The notes: a model not told the origin generated them from the sequence alone. A stretch of DNA of 64,000 nucleotides from Melitaea cinxia (GCF_905220565.1 NC_059402.1:2171501-2235500), one strand, 5' to 3'; shown: positions 21,964 to 33,965, numbered from the stretch's first letter. Made by a program: numbers and translations.

Positions 21964-24900
21964 ATGTCTTCAACTTTTACTTACGAGGTATGTAAACTTT
22001 TTACAATTTTTTATTAATGCATATTGCTTCAAATTCTTATCTTATATTGTGTTATTTAATTGACACTACGATAATTATTTTAGCCTTGACTTTTTATTGA
22101 ATGTGTGATTCTATGGATACATCCTAGAACGAAGTGATGTAATTAAAAGTAAAATTTGTCTTTATTTATTGAATAAAAAATATAAATTTTCATTTAATAA
22201 ATGTTAAGACTATGTATATTTTTTTTAATTTTTCTTTTTTTTTTTGTAGGATGCTGTCCACAAGTTAAATTTGTTGCAATCAAATAAAGCAACCATAGAT
22301 CAAATACGTAGAGACATTAAGGCTGGTCATGTAAGCAACATTGTTAATACTATTTTCATTAATAATTAACATTCACGTGATTTATCATCTAATATAAAAT
22401 ATATCTAATACAAACATACCACGCAAAATTAATACCTAATATTGACATTTAGAAAGAGGAATATTGTAGGCATGTTTTTAATTTTAATTTTGTAATCAAT
22501 TCCTAATAATTGTATGAAGGCATTACTTGGGCCATACATGGCACTACTTCGACCTTCTACAGGCTTCCAGGGCCGCAGTCGGATTGGTCCTCATGCAGCC
22601 CGTAGTCGCCATGCAAGCCAGCCTTTAAAGTCCTTGTAGCTTTGCTTCACCGGTGATTAGTTTGGTTCTCGGCTACCAAACCACTGCACCATAGCTGATA
22701 ATTGGACTGATAACGGACTGGTTGATTTTTGGGGATAGACCCCATCTTTTACTTATCAGTCTGCGGCACTGCCAGAAGGCTATTGTAGCCTTGTCGATCT
22801 TGCTGTTGAGATGGCTGCTCCAGTTCAGTTTGCTATCCAGAATTATCCATACTGTTCGGCAAATTATTCAAAATACAGAAGAATATGATCAACCGCTGTG
22901 TATGGCATTTGTGGACTACGAGAAAGCCTTCGACTCTGTCGAGACCCGGGCTGTCCTGGACTCTCTGCCGAGATGTCATATCGATTGGCGATATATCGAA
23001 ACAAGACCTATTTTCCTCCAGCGTGGAGTAAGACAGGGAGATGTACTTTCACCGAAACTGTTTACCTCTGCACTGGAGGATGTCTTTAAGACCTTAGATT
23101 AGGGGGAAAGAGGCATTAACGTCAACGGTAAATTCATCGTTCACCTTCGTTTCGTCGACGATATTGTCATCTTTGCGGAGACGTTGGATGAGTTAGGCCA
23201 GATGCTGGCCGGCCTAAACAGGTCCTCCCAGCGTGTCGATCTCTGTATGAACTTGGACAAAACGAAATTTATGTTTAACAACCAAGTCATACCGAGACCG
23301 GTATCGGTCGATGGTACCCTTCTCGAAGTTGTTCATGATTATATTTACCTAGGCCATACTATCCAACTAGGCCGCAACAACTTCAAGGAGGCCGACAGGA
23401 GGATTTAGTTGGGCTGGGTGGCGTTTGGCAGACTTCGTTGAGTCTTCACTTCGAAGATTCCGCAATGCTTAAAGACAAAAGTTTTCGAGCAATGCGCCGT
23501 GTTAACATACGGAGCCGAGACACTGACGAAGAGACTGGTCCACAAGCTTAGAGTCGCTCAACGTGCAATAGAACGGGCTATGCCTGGGGTTTCTCTCAAA
23601 GATAGGATTAAAAATGAGACTATCCGCGAGAGAACGAAAGTAACCGTCATAGCCCACAGAAGCAAGTTAAAGTGGCAGTAGGCTGGTCATCTGTGTCGCA
23701 GGACCGATGGCCGTTGGATTAGAGCCGGGTCCTAGAGTGGAGACCGCGTCTTGGCAAACGCAGTGTGGGACGTCCCCCGGCCCGTTGGACCGATGATCTA
23801 CATAAGATTGCCGGTGTAGGCTGGATGAGGATTGCGGAAAACCAGGATGTCTGGCGCGAACTTGGGGAGGCCTGTGTCCAGAAGTGGACTGCAGTAGGCT
23901 GAGCTGACTGACTGACTGACTGACTGACTGACTGAATCAATTCCTAAAATTATTATTGCATAAAAAAATATTTGTCTATATTATGTTTTGATGTCTGTTT
24001 GATTTCTATCCTTTCAAAACACAGTGCAGTAAAGTTTATTCAAAAATAAATATAGATTTTCTCTCATAAGTATTTCTCTGCTTTTACGGTTTTACTGATA
24101 TGAGATAGAATCTATTATTTCATATTTTGTAAATGTTTTTTTTTTTGTTTGACAAGAAAGCATGAAAATAAATTATTTTGAGTACAATTGTAAAATGTAT
24201 GAAAACAGAATAAAATACTTTGAAACTACTGTTTCTTACTGTTAAGACAATTTTATAGATGCTAAAGATTTTTATCTTGGCATCCATGTTCAAAATTTTC
24301 ATTTGTTTAACTATCAGTATTAAACTTCTAACAAATAACAGTGTAAATTACATGTTATCAAATAAACTGAAATTGTACAAGAAAATAAACTGGCATTACC
24401 ATATTATCAAAAAGAAAAATAGCTCAGTAACAGCTAACCTGTTTTTAATCATACTTTAACACTACAGTTTTATAAAATCGATTTTTTTTAAATATCTGTA
24501 TTAGGGACTTTTATACATATGTACATGACTGTCCTATACTATACTTATCCTATACTGAAACTAACAATTTTAATATTTTTAAATAAACTAAATTATAATA
24601 CTAAATTATTACTAGATCTTAACTTAATACTACTAAATACAAACTCAAGTATAGATTTGGCACATTGGGCTGTTGGTTCAGACAAGATCTGATTGAACAA
24701 GCCACCTATCAATAAATTTAGGCCTAACTTGGACACCAAATCTCGTCTGCTCCGTTTGTAACGGATGCATTCCATAGCATCCTTCTACATATTTATATAC
24801 TTCGCAATTTGACATGTCTACTTTTTTATTAAATATGCGAATGCCAACCAAACGTATTAGGTACTTCAGCGATGCTAGTTTAAACTCGCACGGTGACGAG

Positions 24901-25145
24901 TTGTGTCTTGTCGCCCGCGAAAAGTACTAAGTGTGGCCGAATATTCGGCTGACGAATGTTCGGCGCTTCGGCCAAGAGCCTCGCCGAACATTCGGTATTC
25001 GGCCAAATTACTATTCGTGGCATCTCTAGTATAAATATCATTGCCGGGCCACACACACTAAAAAGGTGTTTGTCGGTTTATCCCCATTTAGGTATTCGGT
25101 CCATATTCATTTTTTTACATAATGTTAAGGTACTATGGCTATCAC

Positions 25146-25178
<33 letters not shown>

Positions 25179-25225
25179 CCATCACCATCGTCATCATCAT
25201 CATCATCATCATCATCACCACCACC

Positions 25226-25259
<34 letters not shown>

Positions 25260-28200
25260 TCATCACCATCGCCATCATCACCATCATCATCATCATTATC
25301 AACATCAACATCGTCTTCGGCCTATGTATTGCAAAGCCAGCAGTCGGATGGCTATCGATCAGCTTTTTAAGTTCCAAAGTGGTAGTGGAACTGTATCATT
25401 CCTTAGTCGCCTCGTACGACATCCACAGGAAGAGAGGGGGTGGCTATATCACCAAGTCTTTTGAGCATTTATAATTGTGTGGCACATTTTGCCAAATTCT
25501 ACATATTCTTGTTTTTCACTCAAATCGTCTTAGATGCTTAGTTGACTAGTTAAATTATTCTATGATAGGCCAAACAAAAAAGGGGCCAAGGGCCGCATTT
25601 GACGCCCAAGGATTTAACACAATCAGTGTTAAGCACCTCTTACTATTAGCGATTTATCTTTGAGTATCACTTTCATCATCTTTAACACTGTCACTGGTCA
25701 CTGCTACAGTACTTTGTTCTTGGGTTCATCAAAATATTGAAAATTTCGATACTACTGTTAACAAATTGTCATTGAGCAGCATTTAGATCTCCCACCTGGG
25801 TATATCAAAACATACACTGATGATTCTATTAGCTTGTTTTGCTTTATATGTGATAGGTTGGTGTTGGGCCTGGCCATATGTTAGCTGTAGATAGGAATAG
25901 ATACATGGACAATATTTTAATGGACTTCGGAGCTGAGTATTTAGCACTGATAACAGAATGTGTTAAGGTGAGACCAAACTAAAGGTGAGAACAAAATCAG
26001 AAGAATGTCTTAATTTAGTATAGTTTTTTTACCATAGTATTATCTTGAAAATTCGCTATGACCGCTATGTCGGTAAAAGAATGCTAGGGATGAATTTCGA
26101 AGGACGAAGAGCGATCGGCAGACCGAAAAAGCGATGGATGGATTGTGTGAGCGAGGATATGAGAAAGAAAAGAGGAATGGAAGAGGAAAACACGTTGTGC
26201 CGACCCTACATAAGTGGGATAAGGGCAGGAAGATGTTGATTATCTTGAAAATTCAAAGCACAATTTATCTGTCTGTAGTTCCAACTACTTACAAGCTAAA
26301 TGGGAAGAATATTACGAAAAGAGAAAATATTTGTCCCAAAAATGTGTACAAGACATTTTGCTATAAAGGCGCGTCCATTTAAAGAGAAATAATCTCCATT
26401 TTCTTCTCTATACCTTACCTTAGGGAAGTATACAGGTTATATACAAGCAAGAGGCATTAAATGAAACCACGTATAGGTACTACAAAACCTTTCCAAACCA
26501 TATACGACAAATCGTAAATTAAATTCTTAATAAATATGTAAAACAATATCATAAAATTAAAAACTATCTTTTGTTTAATTATCTGCTACTACTTGACTTA
26601 TATTTACTACTTTTATAGACTAGCTATAGTTAGCTGTGTATAAAATATAATTTAGAACCAACTAAAATTCACGAAACAATACTGAATCATTAGTGGCTAA
26701 AAAATAACATTATATAATTTCCGGAAGTTGTGACTTGTTATCACATAACTGAAAATAAATTTTGTTTTTCAGCAAAACACTAACTTACAAGACATGGAAA
26801 ATTACTTAATGCGGACAGGTGTGACATTGTCTATGTTGGACCAACTCTCTGTGATACACGTGGCTGGGACCAAAGGGAAGGTAAATGTTCTATATAGGAA
26901 TAAATGCTTTTAGGTAAGCAGCTATGCATTTATGGCTGTTTCAGCAACTCAATCTTAAATAGTCTAGTGATTATTAATTTTTTTATTATTAATTTAGTAA
27001 ATAATAGATTAGTATGATATATATGATATGTGAATAGATTTAGTTAATGATACTGTTATAAAATTTTTTAATAGATAAGAAAATATATTTTATTGAAGAT
27101 GTAATAACTATGTACTTATTAGATAAAGTAAAAAATATGGTAGAAAAAAAAATAGAGTGCACTGTGCCAGATGCTTTTATGTTATTTCTTTTTCCTTTTG
27201 TATGATTTATGCATATGTGTACATTTTAAAATATTTTATTATGTACATGTTGATTAATTCACATTTTACATTGGTACATCTTATTTCATTTTTATTCTCG
27301 TCATACTTAAAGAGATTTTGGTAGAGATCGCTCTTTTAGCTCTAAGGCTACCTTTAATACAGTGTGTATTTTGTTATTGTTTTATTCCTTCTTTGTTTAT
27401 TTTTGGTGTACAATATTTGAATTGAATTTAATGCTTATCCACAGACACAAAATATAGCATTCTAAAGTAAATAAAGGGTTAATATTATTGACAACGGATT
27501 TATAGAACCCTCATATTTACCTTCCAGGGTTCAACGAGTGCAATGTGTGAGTCGATTCTCCGCACACACGGGTTCCGCACGGGATTTTACTCGTCTCCAC
27601 ATCTCGTGGCCGTGCGTGAGCGTATCCGGCTCGGAGGACGAGTACTCACTGAGAGGCAGTTCGCTGAGTACTTCCGTGAAGTGTACGATGCTCTTTATAA
27701 GACTCAGGTATATGTCGATATTTATTCCTTGGTGGAAATATTTGTTGAAAAAAAAATATCTTAAAAACCTTCATGTCTTAATAAGATTTTTAAAAGAATA
27801 AGTCCGAAAGTCCCAAATTTCAGAGAATATTTAATTTATTTATTTATTTATTTTTTATTTATTCATAAGTCAACACCAACAAGTAGTACAACAACAAATA
27901 CAAAATTAATAAAGTTAACATCGGTATCTAGATAATTGCCTACTTTTTTACAGGTGTTCCTAAATTACTAAGAATATCGTCAAAATCGAAACAAGTCAAA
28001 TTAAAAATTGTCCATTTAGTATACAGTAATAAATATTCGAAATTAAATTCAATATAAATATACAAAATAAAATCAACATTAATGTCAGAGAGCAATATTA
28101 AAACAAAAAGTCATAAACATTCAAAGTTTGTTCACATTTAGTGTGAGTGCATAAATATAAATTACGTCCTTACAAAATAAATTAATTCAAATTAAGCTAG

Positions 28201-31200
28201 TAAGCTATAAAATTGTCAAGTTATACTATTGAAAATATTCAGATTTTAATTATATGGATTATGATGATTAGATCTTAACAAGTCTGAGTACAAAAAAAAA
28301 AAAAGTAGTTTTATACAAATATTATTACATGTCAAAATGCTAAATGTCATGGTTATTAATAAAATACATTGTAGTTTTTTTCTTAAAGTAACTTAAATTA
28401 TCACCAAAAATGTCGAGGCCAAAACCGTCTGCTGAGCTATCTTTACAGTTTTTTTTCTTACCATTTGAAGCATTCACATGTTTGTAGATGCTATTATAAT
28501 TACTGATAATTCTATTTATTGGCGAGTGACGACCGTAACGTGAATGTGAAAGTCTCTCAACAAACGGTGTATAAGTTGCTTTTCTAACGGATCTCACTGG
28601 AGCCCGAAACATAAGTCTAGACAATAAATAAGGAGAGTCCATTAAACCATTAGCGAGCTTAAAGAGAAAAGTGTTGTCTAATATACGTCTGCGGTTATCA
28701 AGAGAAAGAAGCCTAAAATAAGATAACCTTTTGTCATAGCTTGGCAGTTCTTTGGCTAGGTTGAGGCTATAAGATAAGTGCCATAGAAACCTTTTTTAAT
28801 CTGTTCATAGTTTTACAGATTTATAAAGACTTATTACTTTAAAAGTCTTATTAAGATTTAAAGATTTTTAAAGATTTTTCGCAAAGTTATGAAGACTTTT
28901 TAACATTTTTTAATACTTTTTCCAAACAAATATTTCCAACAAGGTTGTTCTACATTTGTTGGCTTAGCATGCTTATTCTCTTTATCATGATTATTGGCTT
29001 TTACATTTTTGTTTTACATTGCTGTTTATAGTTAGTATAATGGTATGAGTCATTGCTTGATGTTTTATTGCCAATAAGTTTCTTCAATAAAGAGATAGGT
29101 TATTTTCTAAGTTCAAATGACTGAGGTTTTAATCTATACGTAAATGTATCTTTTGTATATCACAGTCTTACCATAGAGCATAGACATCTGATACAGGAAT
29201 CATAAAGAAAAACTATCCAGATTAAATTATTAAAAAAGATTTTATTTGGAACAAAATAACATAGTACAGATATGCATTTGTATGTATGTTGTAAGGACTA
29301 CAGTTAGTTACAAAAAAAAAACTTAATCAATCTTAATTTTTTTAGGCGTTCCAAGGAGACATGCCGAAGTACTTTTCGTTCCTAACAGTTTTAGCATTCA
29401 ACGTGTTCCTCAAAGAACAGGTCGATGTGGCCATTGTTGAGGTGGGCATCGGTGGCATTGTAGATTATACTAACGTTTTAAGGTATATAGAAAGTTAGTT
29501 GTTCAATTAGTATAATAAAAAAACAATGATTGCGTAAAATGCTTAAATATTTAGTAAATAAATGATTATAAGGTCTAATATGTGAAGTGACTAAAGCCAA
29601 CACACTGCACTGTAACTGTAGAGTCTGTGAGAGAGTATGCAAACGTCGCTGCAGACATACTACAAAAAATTTATTTGTCCCTCTGGTATGTTTTAACTTA
29701 ATCTTTCATTTTTAAACTGTCAGTTATACACAGATTATAAAATAAAAATGCTATAGTAGCTAGGTTGATTTTTATTTTGAAATATTTGTAATATTCTATG
29801 AAAGGCTTAAAAGGTGAGAAAATATAAAGAAACCCTAAGGAAAATAATAAATACGTTAATTTGAATTACCCATATAAACTGTTCGTACCAGTCAAATGTC
29901 AACTCACTTCACTTGCGTTCAGAAACTGTGAATTTACGTATTATTATTTTTACGTGGAAAATTTAATAACACGTAAAAAGCTTTTTATTTTTTTCTTTAA
30001 TATTCTACCTATAAATTAATAATTATATATTTTTTAGAAAAGTTCCAGTAGTAGGCATTACGTCCCTGGGTCTAGACCACACGTCGATACTGGGCGACAC
30101 GCTGCCTCAGATCGCTGCCGCTAAGGCCGGCATCATGAAGCGAGGCTGTGAGGCCTTCACTGTGCAACAGCCACCTGAGGCTATGGAAGTACTGCGAGCT
30201 GTCGCTTCTAATTTACAGGTAATTTTTTTCTTTTTTTGTGACCTGATAACGCACGAAAAAGTATTACATTCTGCCTGAGCCTGAGCGTGCAAGCGAGAGT
30301 GCGGAACAAGCGACAGAGAGGCACGATCGGCCCAAGCGTGACACATTTATCTCTCTTCTCGCGTGATTTCAGAGCTAGTAGTTCGAAATAATTCAGTGAT
30401 AATAATTCAATTCAATTCATAAAAGTATGCAAATTTTCATAAATGTTTCTTTATGACGTTATCACGTAAAACTATCCTCCGTAGACCGACTTTTGACAGG
30501 CAACCATTTTTTTACGACTAGTTTGGCAAACAAGCGTACGACCCACCTGATGGTAAGCGGTTACCGTAGCTTATATGTAGCTACCCTCGCCAGGAGCTCT
30601 GTCATCTTACTATAGGACCATAACATTACATTGGAGAGTCGTTATTTGCTTTCTATCAACTACTGTCTTGCTTTACTTATTTATTCTAGCTTTTTAGTCT
30701 AGAAGCCCACTTTACAATTACACTATTAGATATGTAGTTTAAAAAAATTGTATGATTTCTGTAATATTTGAATTTTGTCATAACGAGTTTTACACAATTG
30801 AAATTATATTCCTTTTGTTTAAAATTTCTGTAATATTATTAAAAGAATAAAATATGCTGAATACAAAGTATTGAAATCATCTCAGATACATTTACAAATA
30901 ATATTTTTCAATGTTATTAATCTCTGTTATTCCCTTCCAGTGCTCTCTAACAGTGATCCCAGAATTTAACACATACAAATTTCAAAATGGCACCAAACTG
31001 TCAATACAATTGGAAGCGTACAGGATGAACGCATCGCTAGCCGTTCAACTTTCTCACGCTTGGATGCGTAAAGTGAGACAGAACTCAAACGACCAAACTA
31101 AACAAATTGTTTGCAACATAACAAGTGACGCACAGAAAGACAAGGGTGGTTTATTAGTAGATACGCTTTGTAAAGAAACTGTAATAGGTTTGAAAAATAC

Positions 31201-32210
31201 CAAGTGGCCGGGACGATATCAAGTTATAAAAACAGATTATGCGACGTTTTTCCTAGATGGAGCTCATACGAAAGAATCTATGGCGATATGTGTGAAATGG
31301 TTTGAAGAGAATAATAGGTGATTATTTAGAATAGTTTTCTTTTCGTCCAGTTCACCGGCTAAGTTAGTAAAGTAAAAAAAAAAGTGTGTGTTTAATTGAC
31401 AGATGGCAGAAGTGAAACTTCTGAAAAGTCGTAGGAAGATTGGCGATTTGTTCTATCGACGATGATCACGTTCTCATGAAAGATGTAGTAAGCGCCATAA
31501 AAAACGTGTTGCTTACGCGTTTGAGTTGTAATGTATTCTATCTCATTCTCTCATATATATTTATGTGTTTCTTTCTTTACCGTGACGCATTTTTCGTTTC
31601 ATTTTCAGTTTTTCAAATGACAACGAGTCTAAAGAAATTTTACTTCAAAGTGTTAATAAAGTTTTACTTAATTGTTAAAAAATAAAAATACCTAACTTCT
31701 AAGCGAAAGTTAAATTTTTGTACCAAAATAGCTAATTTTCACAATTTTGTATAATTTACTTCAGTAACAATTATGGTTTTAATTAGACCCGAAAACCTTA
31801 AATTTGTGTGTGACTAAAAGCATTTTTTTTTTATTTTCAGATATAGTACCAAAGTTTTAATATTCAGTGCAACCGGCGACAGAGACGCTTCAGTTCTGTT
31901 AAAAGTTCTATCACAAATAGACTTTGAAGAAGTATTTTTCGTAATACCAACAGCCCACAAGAAAGTAACACAGAAGAATGACAATTATTCAATGTTGGAA
32001 CAAAAAGAATTGTTATCGCGATGTGACAATCACGCAGCGATATGGAAGCAATTGAATAAACAATCGAAAATTACAATATTAGAATGCGTTTCTGATGTCC
32101 TACAATATATTAATATGAATTCAAATATATCAGTTCTCATAACGGGTTCTCTACATTTGGTAGGAGCGGCGCTTTCTATAATAGATCCTAATCTAAGCGA
32201 AGATGTATGA
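21964..32210 (+). CDS. FPGS: Folylpolyglutamate synthase (FPGS)
   Basis: Eight exons join in phase: 21964-21987, 22250-22330, 26773-26880, 27528-27707, 29346-29482, 30038-30218, 30941-31317 and 31841-32210 (TGA), giving 485 residues. The enzyme adds glutamates to folates using ATP, retaining them in cytosol and mitochondria. Motifs in order: YEDAVHKLNLLQSN, the Mur-ligase P-loop GTKGKGST (split over exons 3 and 4), FYSSPHLVAVRERIR, VEVGIGG, GLDHTSILGDT, KWPGRYQV, FLDGAHTKES, FSATGDRD and GSLHLVGAAL. The start gives a cytosolic-type N-terminus without a visible mitochondrial leader; an upstream leader exon is possible. A candidate 37-codon cassette exon lies at 25857-25967. Introns carry several retroelement insertions. 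The gene is divergent from RRP40. Confidence 0.93.
22506..23934 (+). mobile_element. Composite LINE insert: reversed Jockey/R1-like piece joined to an RTE-like element
   Basis: An exact 12-bp direct repeat AATCAATTCCTA flanks the insert (22494-22505 and 23935-23946), so it probably arrived in one event. Its left 330 bp reads on the minus strand as a LINE RT C-terminal region (NWSSHLNSKIDKAT, QCRRLISKRWGLSPK, ISYGAVVW, 22830-22676). From about 22841 the plus strand is RTE-like reverse transcriptase: AFVDYEKAFDSVE, GVRQGDVLSPKLFT, HLRFVDDIVIF (VDD where most copies have ADD), KIPQCLKTKVFEQC, then a 3' tail of TGAC repeats. Several stops, and an apparent loss of about 25 residues before GVRQGD, show a dead copy. 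It is in FPGS intron 2. Confidence 0.75.
23908..23934 (+). repeat. TGAC microsatellite, LINE 3' tail
   Basis: This is a run of TGAC/CTGA repeats at the 3' end of the RTE-like element and immediately before the target-site duplication, as expected for RTE-clade tails. Confidence 0.8.
24925..25035. repeat. TTCGG-rich palindromic cluster, probable DNA-element end
   Basis: GGCCGAATATTCGG, GAATGTTCGGC, CGCCGAACATTCGG and TATTCGGCC motifs alternate in both orientations and can form nested hairpins. TTCGTGGCATCTCTAGTA follows, which resembles hAT-like element ends (TAGAGATG on the other strand). It is in FPGS intron 2. Confidence 0.45.
25140..25465 (-). repeat. Family C SINE, reverse, with long ATC microsatellite tail
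   Basis: On the minus strand the SINE body (CATCCACAGG-side at about 25425, CGACTGCTGGCTTTGC near 25340) is followed by a GAT-type tail that has expanded to about 170 bp (25145-25315 on the plus strand as CAT/CAC/CGT triplets). The long His- and Ser-rich open frames across it are a by-product of the triplet repeat. Confidence 0.7.
25857..25967 (+). CDS. Candidate cassette exon of FPGS, 37 codons
   Basis: GTGATAG precedes an open stretch of exactly 111 bp ending AAG before the strong donor GTGAGA. Both ends are phase 0, the same as the junction between FPGS exons 2 and 3, so inclusion would insert 37 residues (VGVGPGHMLAVD, RNRYMDNILMDF, GAEYLALITECVK) without shifting the frame. The composition looks protein-like. 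However, without it the LQSN-to-MENYL spacing already matches human FPGS, so it is not needed for the fold. It may be an optional exon, a lineage-specific insert, or chance. Confidence 0.4.
26055..26238 (+). mobile_element. 5'-truncated LINE 3' fragment with 16-bp TSD
   Basis: ATTATCTTGAAAATTC flanks the insert exactly on both sides (26039-26054 and 26239-26254). The 184-bp insert encodes a LINE RT C-terminal tail with RMLGMNFEGRRAIGRPKKRW and MDCVSEDM. It is a textbook short target-primed insertion in an FPGS intron. Confidence 0.8.
27300..27480 (+). repeat. Probable LINE 3' UTR remnant
   Basis: GAGATCGCTCTTTTAGCTC, AAGGCTACC and TTTTTGGTGTACAATA resemble the 3' ends of CR1/Jockey-like LINEs common in Lepidoptera; a related end is at 46020-46150. 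It is decayed and non-coding. Confidence 0.4.
27832..28792 (-). mobile_element. 5'-truncated Jockey/CR1-like LINE, reverse
   Basis: Reading the minus strand from about 28792, an open frame encodes the RT C-terminal region: SYDKRLSYFRLLSLDNRRR, FLFKLANGLMDSPYLLSRL, FRAPVRSVRKATYTPF, ending at 28340. About 470 bp of 3' UTR and an AATA-type repeat tail (27835-27868) follow. The frame from 28792 to 28340 has no stop, so the insertion is fairly young. It sits in the intron after FPGS exon 4. Confidence 0.7.
30505..30612 (+). repeat. SINE-like family A fragment
   Basis: It has GACTAGTTTGGCAAACAAG, CACCTGATGGTAAGC and GGTTACCGTAGC, then CAGGAGCTCTGTCATC. The middle is deleted. It is in an FPGS intron. 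Confidence 0.6.
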
Positions 32211-33000
32211 GACGCAAAAAAGGCTTGTGATAAATCTCGAATTTATATTGTTATTAAAATAAAACTGAACTTAAAAATGTATTTTATTTCTTGTTTGAAT
32301 ATGTGTTATGTTATAATGAATGAATAACAGTATTTAAAATAAAAACATATTTACAATAACACAGTTACTCTTATTATTTAATAACTGTAATAGAAGTATA
32401 AAACAAATAAAAAAAAATAAAACACTATACAATAAAACCTATTTGTGACTATAATTACATGTAAAATAGTTTAATAAGTGGCAAAAGTAGCCGAATATAA
32501 GCCAAAAATGAACTTGATAATTTCTTTTTTGATATAACACAAATAATAATCGATTTGAAACTTGTTCAAAGGAAATTCTATCATAAGAGCCATTTTACAA
32601 TTTTACGCTCTGCAAGTTTAGGTAAAGGTCGCATCGCGCGGCTCGTACGACTCGCGCGATGCGACTTTTGCGATCTATGTGCTAGTAAGTGTAGTGTGAC
32701 AACCAAAAGACCATCTTGATCATTTTCTAATGTATAATAAAAATTAATAACTATGGTATAAAAAAAAAATTACATAATTAATTTGTTAAAAATTTCAAGT
32801 ATTAGTTATATAACAACAGTCAATAAATTTTTAATAAAAATAAAAAAATCATTTAGGAAACAATTTTTTTTAATTGATTTAGTTTTTTGACTTTACGAAT
32901 GAATCTAATATTTACGATATGAATAAAATAGCATTTTATTATGCCCCAGAAAATCTGTGTGCGAATGTGAGTTGCACAGTTTTGGATGAAAGTAGACCAA
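32211..33000. other. Spacer downstream of FPGS
   Basis: This is AT-rich spacer with AATAAA-type signals soon after the FPGS stop (near 32256) and one prominent GC-rich hairpin at 32628-32665. No gene was recognised. Confidence 0.5.
32628..32665. repeat. GC-rich perfect 13-bp stem hairpin
   Basis: GTCGCATCGCGCG (32628-32640) and CGCGCGATGCGAC (32653-32665) flank a 12-nt loop; the stem continues a few A:T pairs outward with one mismatch. It is strikingly CpG-rich for this neighbourhood. Confidence 0.75.
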
Positions 33001-33002
33001 CA

Positions 33003-33580
33003 AATTTTGGCGGTTTTTTTAACCGACTTCCAAAAAAAGGAGGAGGTTCTCAATTCGATTGTATTTTTTTTTTTTATGTATGTTACTTCAGAACTTTTGA
33101 CTGGGTGGACCGATTTCGACAAAAATATTTTAATCAAAAGGCGGTGTGTGTCATTTGGTCCCACTTGAATTTATTTGAGATCTAGCAACTACTTTTCGAG
33201 TTATATCTAATAATGCGTTTTCATTTGACTATTTTTTCGTCGACCTACGTTGTATTATAGCGCATAACTTTTTACTAGGTATACCGATTTAAGGAGGAGA
33301 TATCCCTAGTTTGGTACTATGATAAGGAAACCAGGATCTGATATTGGGATCCCAGAGAAATCGAGGGAAACTCTCGAAAATCCGCAATAACTTTTTACTG
33401 GGTGTACCGATTTTGATAACTTTTAATTTAATCAAAAGCTGATGTTTATCATGTGGTCACATAATTTTTTTCGAGATATGATAACGACTTTTTGAGTAAT
33501 CTTTGATAACGCGTAGTTACTTGATTATTTTTTAGTCGATCTACGTTGTATTACTCGGCGATGTAATTGAAGTCGGTTTC
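33003..33580 (+). mobile_element. Non-coding element, AACCGACTTCC family (family D)
   Basis: It begins TTAACCGACTTCCAAAAAA, with GGAGGAGGTTCTCAATTCG next, and ends TTGAAGTCGGTTTC, so the termini are inverted (ACCGACTTC / GAAGTCGGT). It contains the block CTTTTTACTGGGTGTACCGA twice. Similar copies lie at 55562 and 63264. There is no coding capacity. Confidence 0.65.
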
Positions 33581-33599
33581 TTTTTCGTTAGCGAGCAAA

Positions 33600-33765
33600 C
33601 GCAAATAAATTTAAATGGGACCAAATGACACACACCAACTTTCGATCAAAAGAAAATTTGTCGAAATCGCTCCACCTAGTCAAAAGTTCTGAAGTAACAT
33701 ACATAAAAAAAATACAGTCGAATTAAGAACCTCCTCCTTTTTTGGAAGTCGGTTAAAAACAAGAA
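33600..33765 (-). mobile_element. Family D partial copy, reverse
   Basis: This is the first 165 bp of the family D element in opposite orientation (CCTCCTCCTTTTTTGGAAG, then TCGGTTAAAAAC), directly abutting the copy at 33003-33580, so the two form a large inverted arrangement. Confidence 0.6.
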
Positions 33766-33839
33766 CTAGAAAATATATATAAAATTCAACATTTTTTTTT
33801 CAAATTGTGTTGCTTCTATACTATCTGAAGGAACTTCGT

Positions 33840-33965
33840 TCCTACCTGGTGTCCCAATGACACCACATAATTTTTTTTTTTATAACGCGTATTTACTTGA
33901 CTATTTATTCGTCTACCTACGTTGGATTACTTGTCGATGTAATTGAAGTCGGTTTTTTTCGTTTG
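33840..33965 (+). mobile_element. Family D 3' end fragment
   Basis: It includes TAACGCGTATTTACTTGAC, CTACCTACGTTGGATTAC and ends TGAAGTCGGTTTTTTTCG. Only the 3' end is present. Confidence 0.55.

Noticed and set aside
25122..25474. His-rich, Ser-rich and Met-rich open frames
   Set aside because: They come from the ATC triplet tail of a reversed SINE.
31440..31685. 81-codon open frame after FPGS exon 7
   Set aside because: It lies in the intron between exons 7 and 8, has no recognised similarity and becomes AT-rich low complexity.
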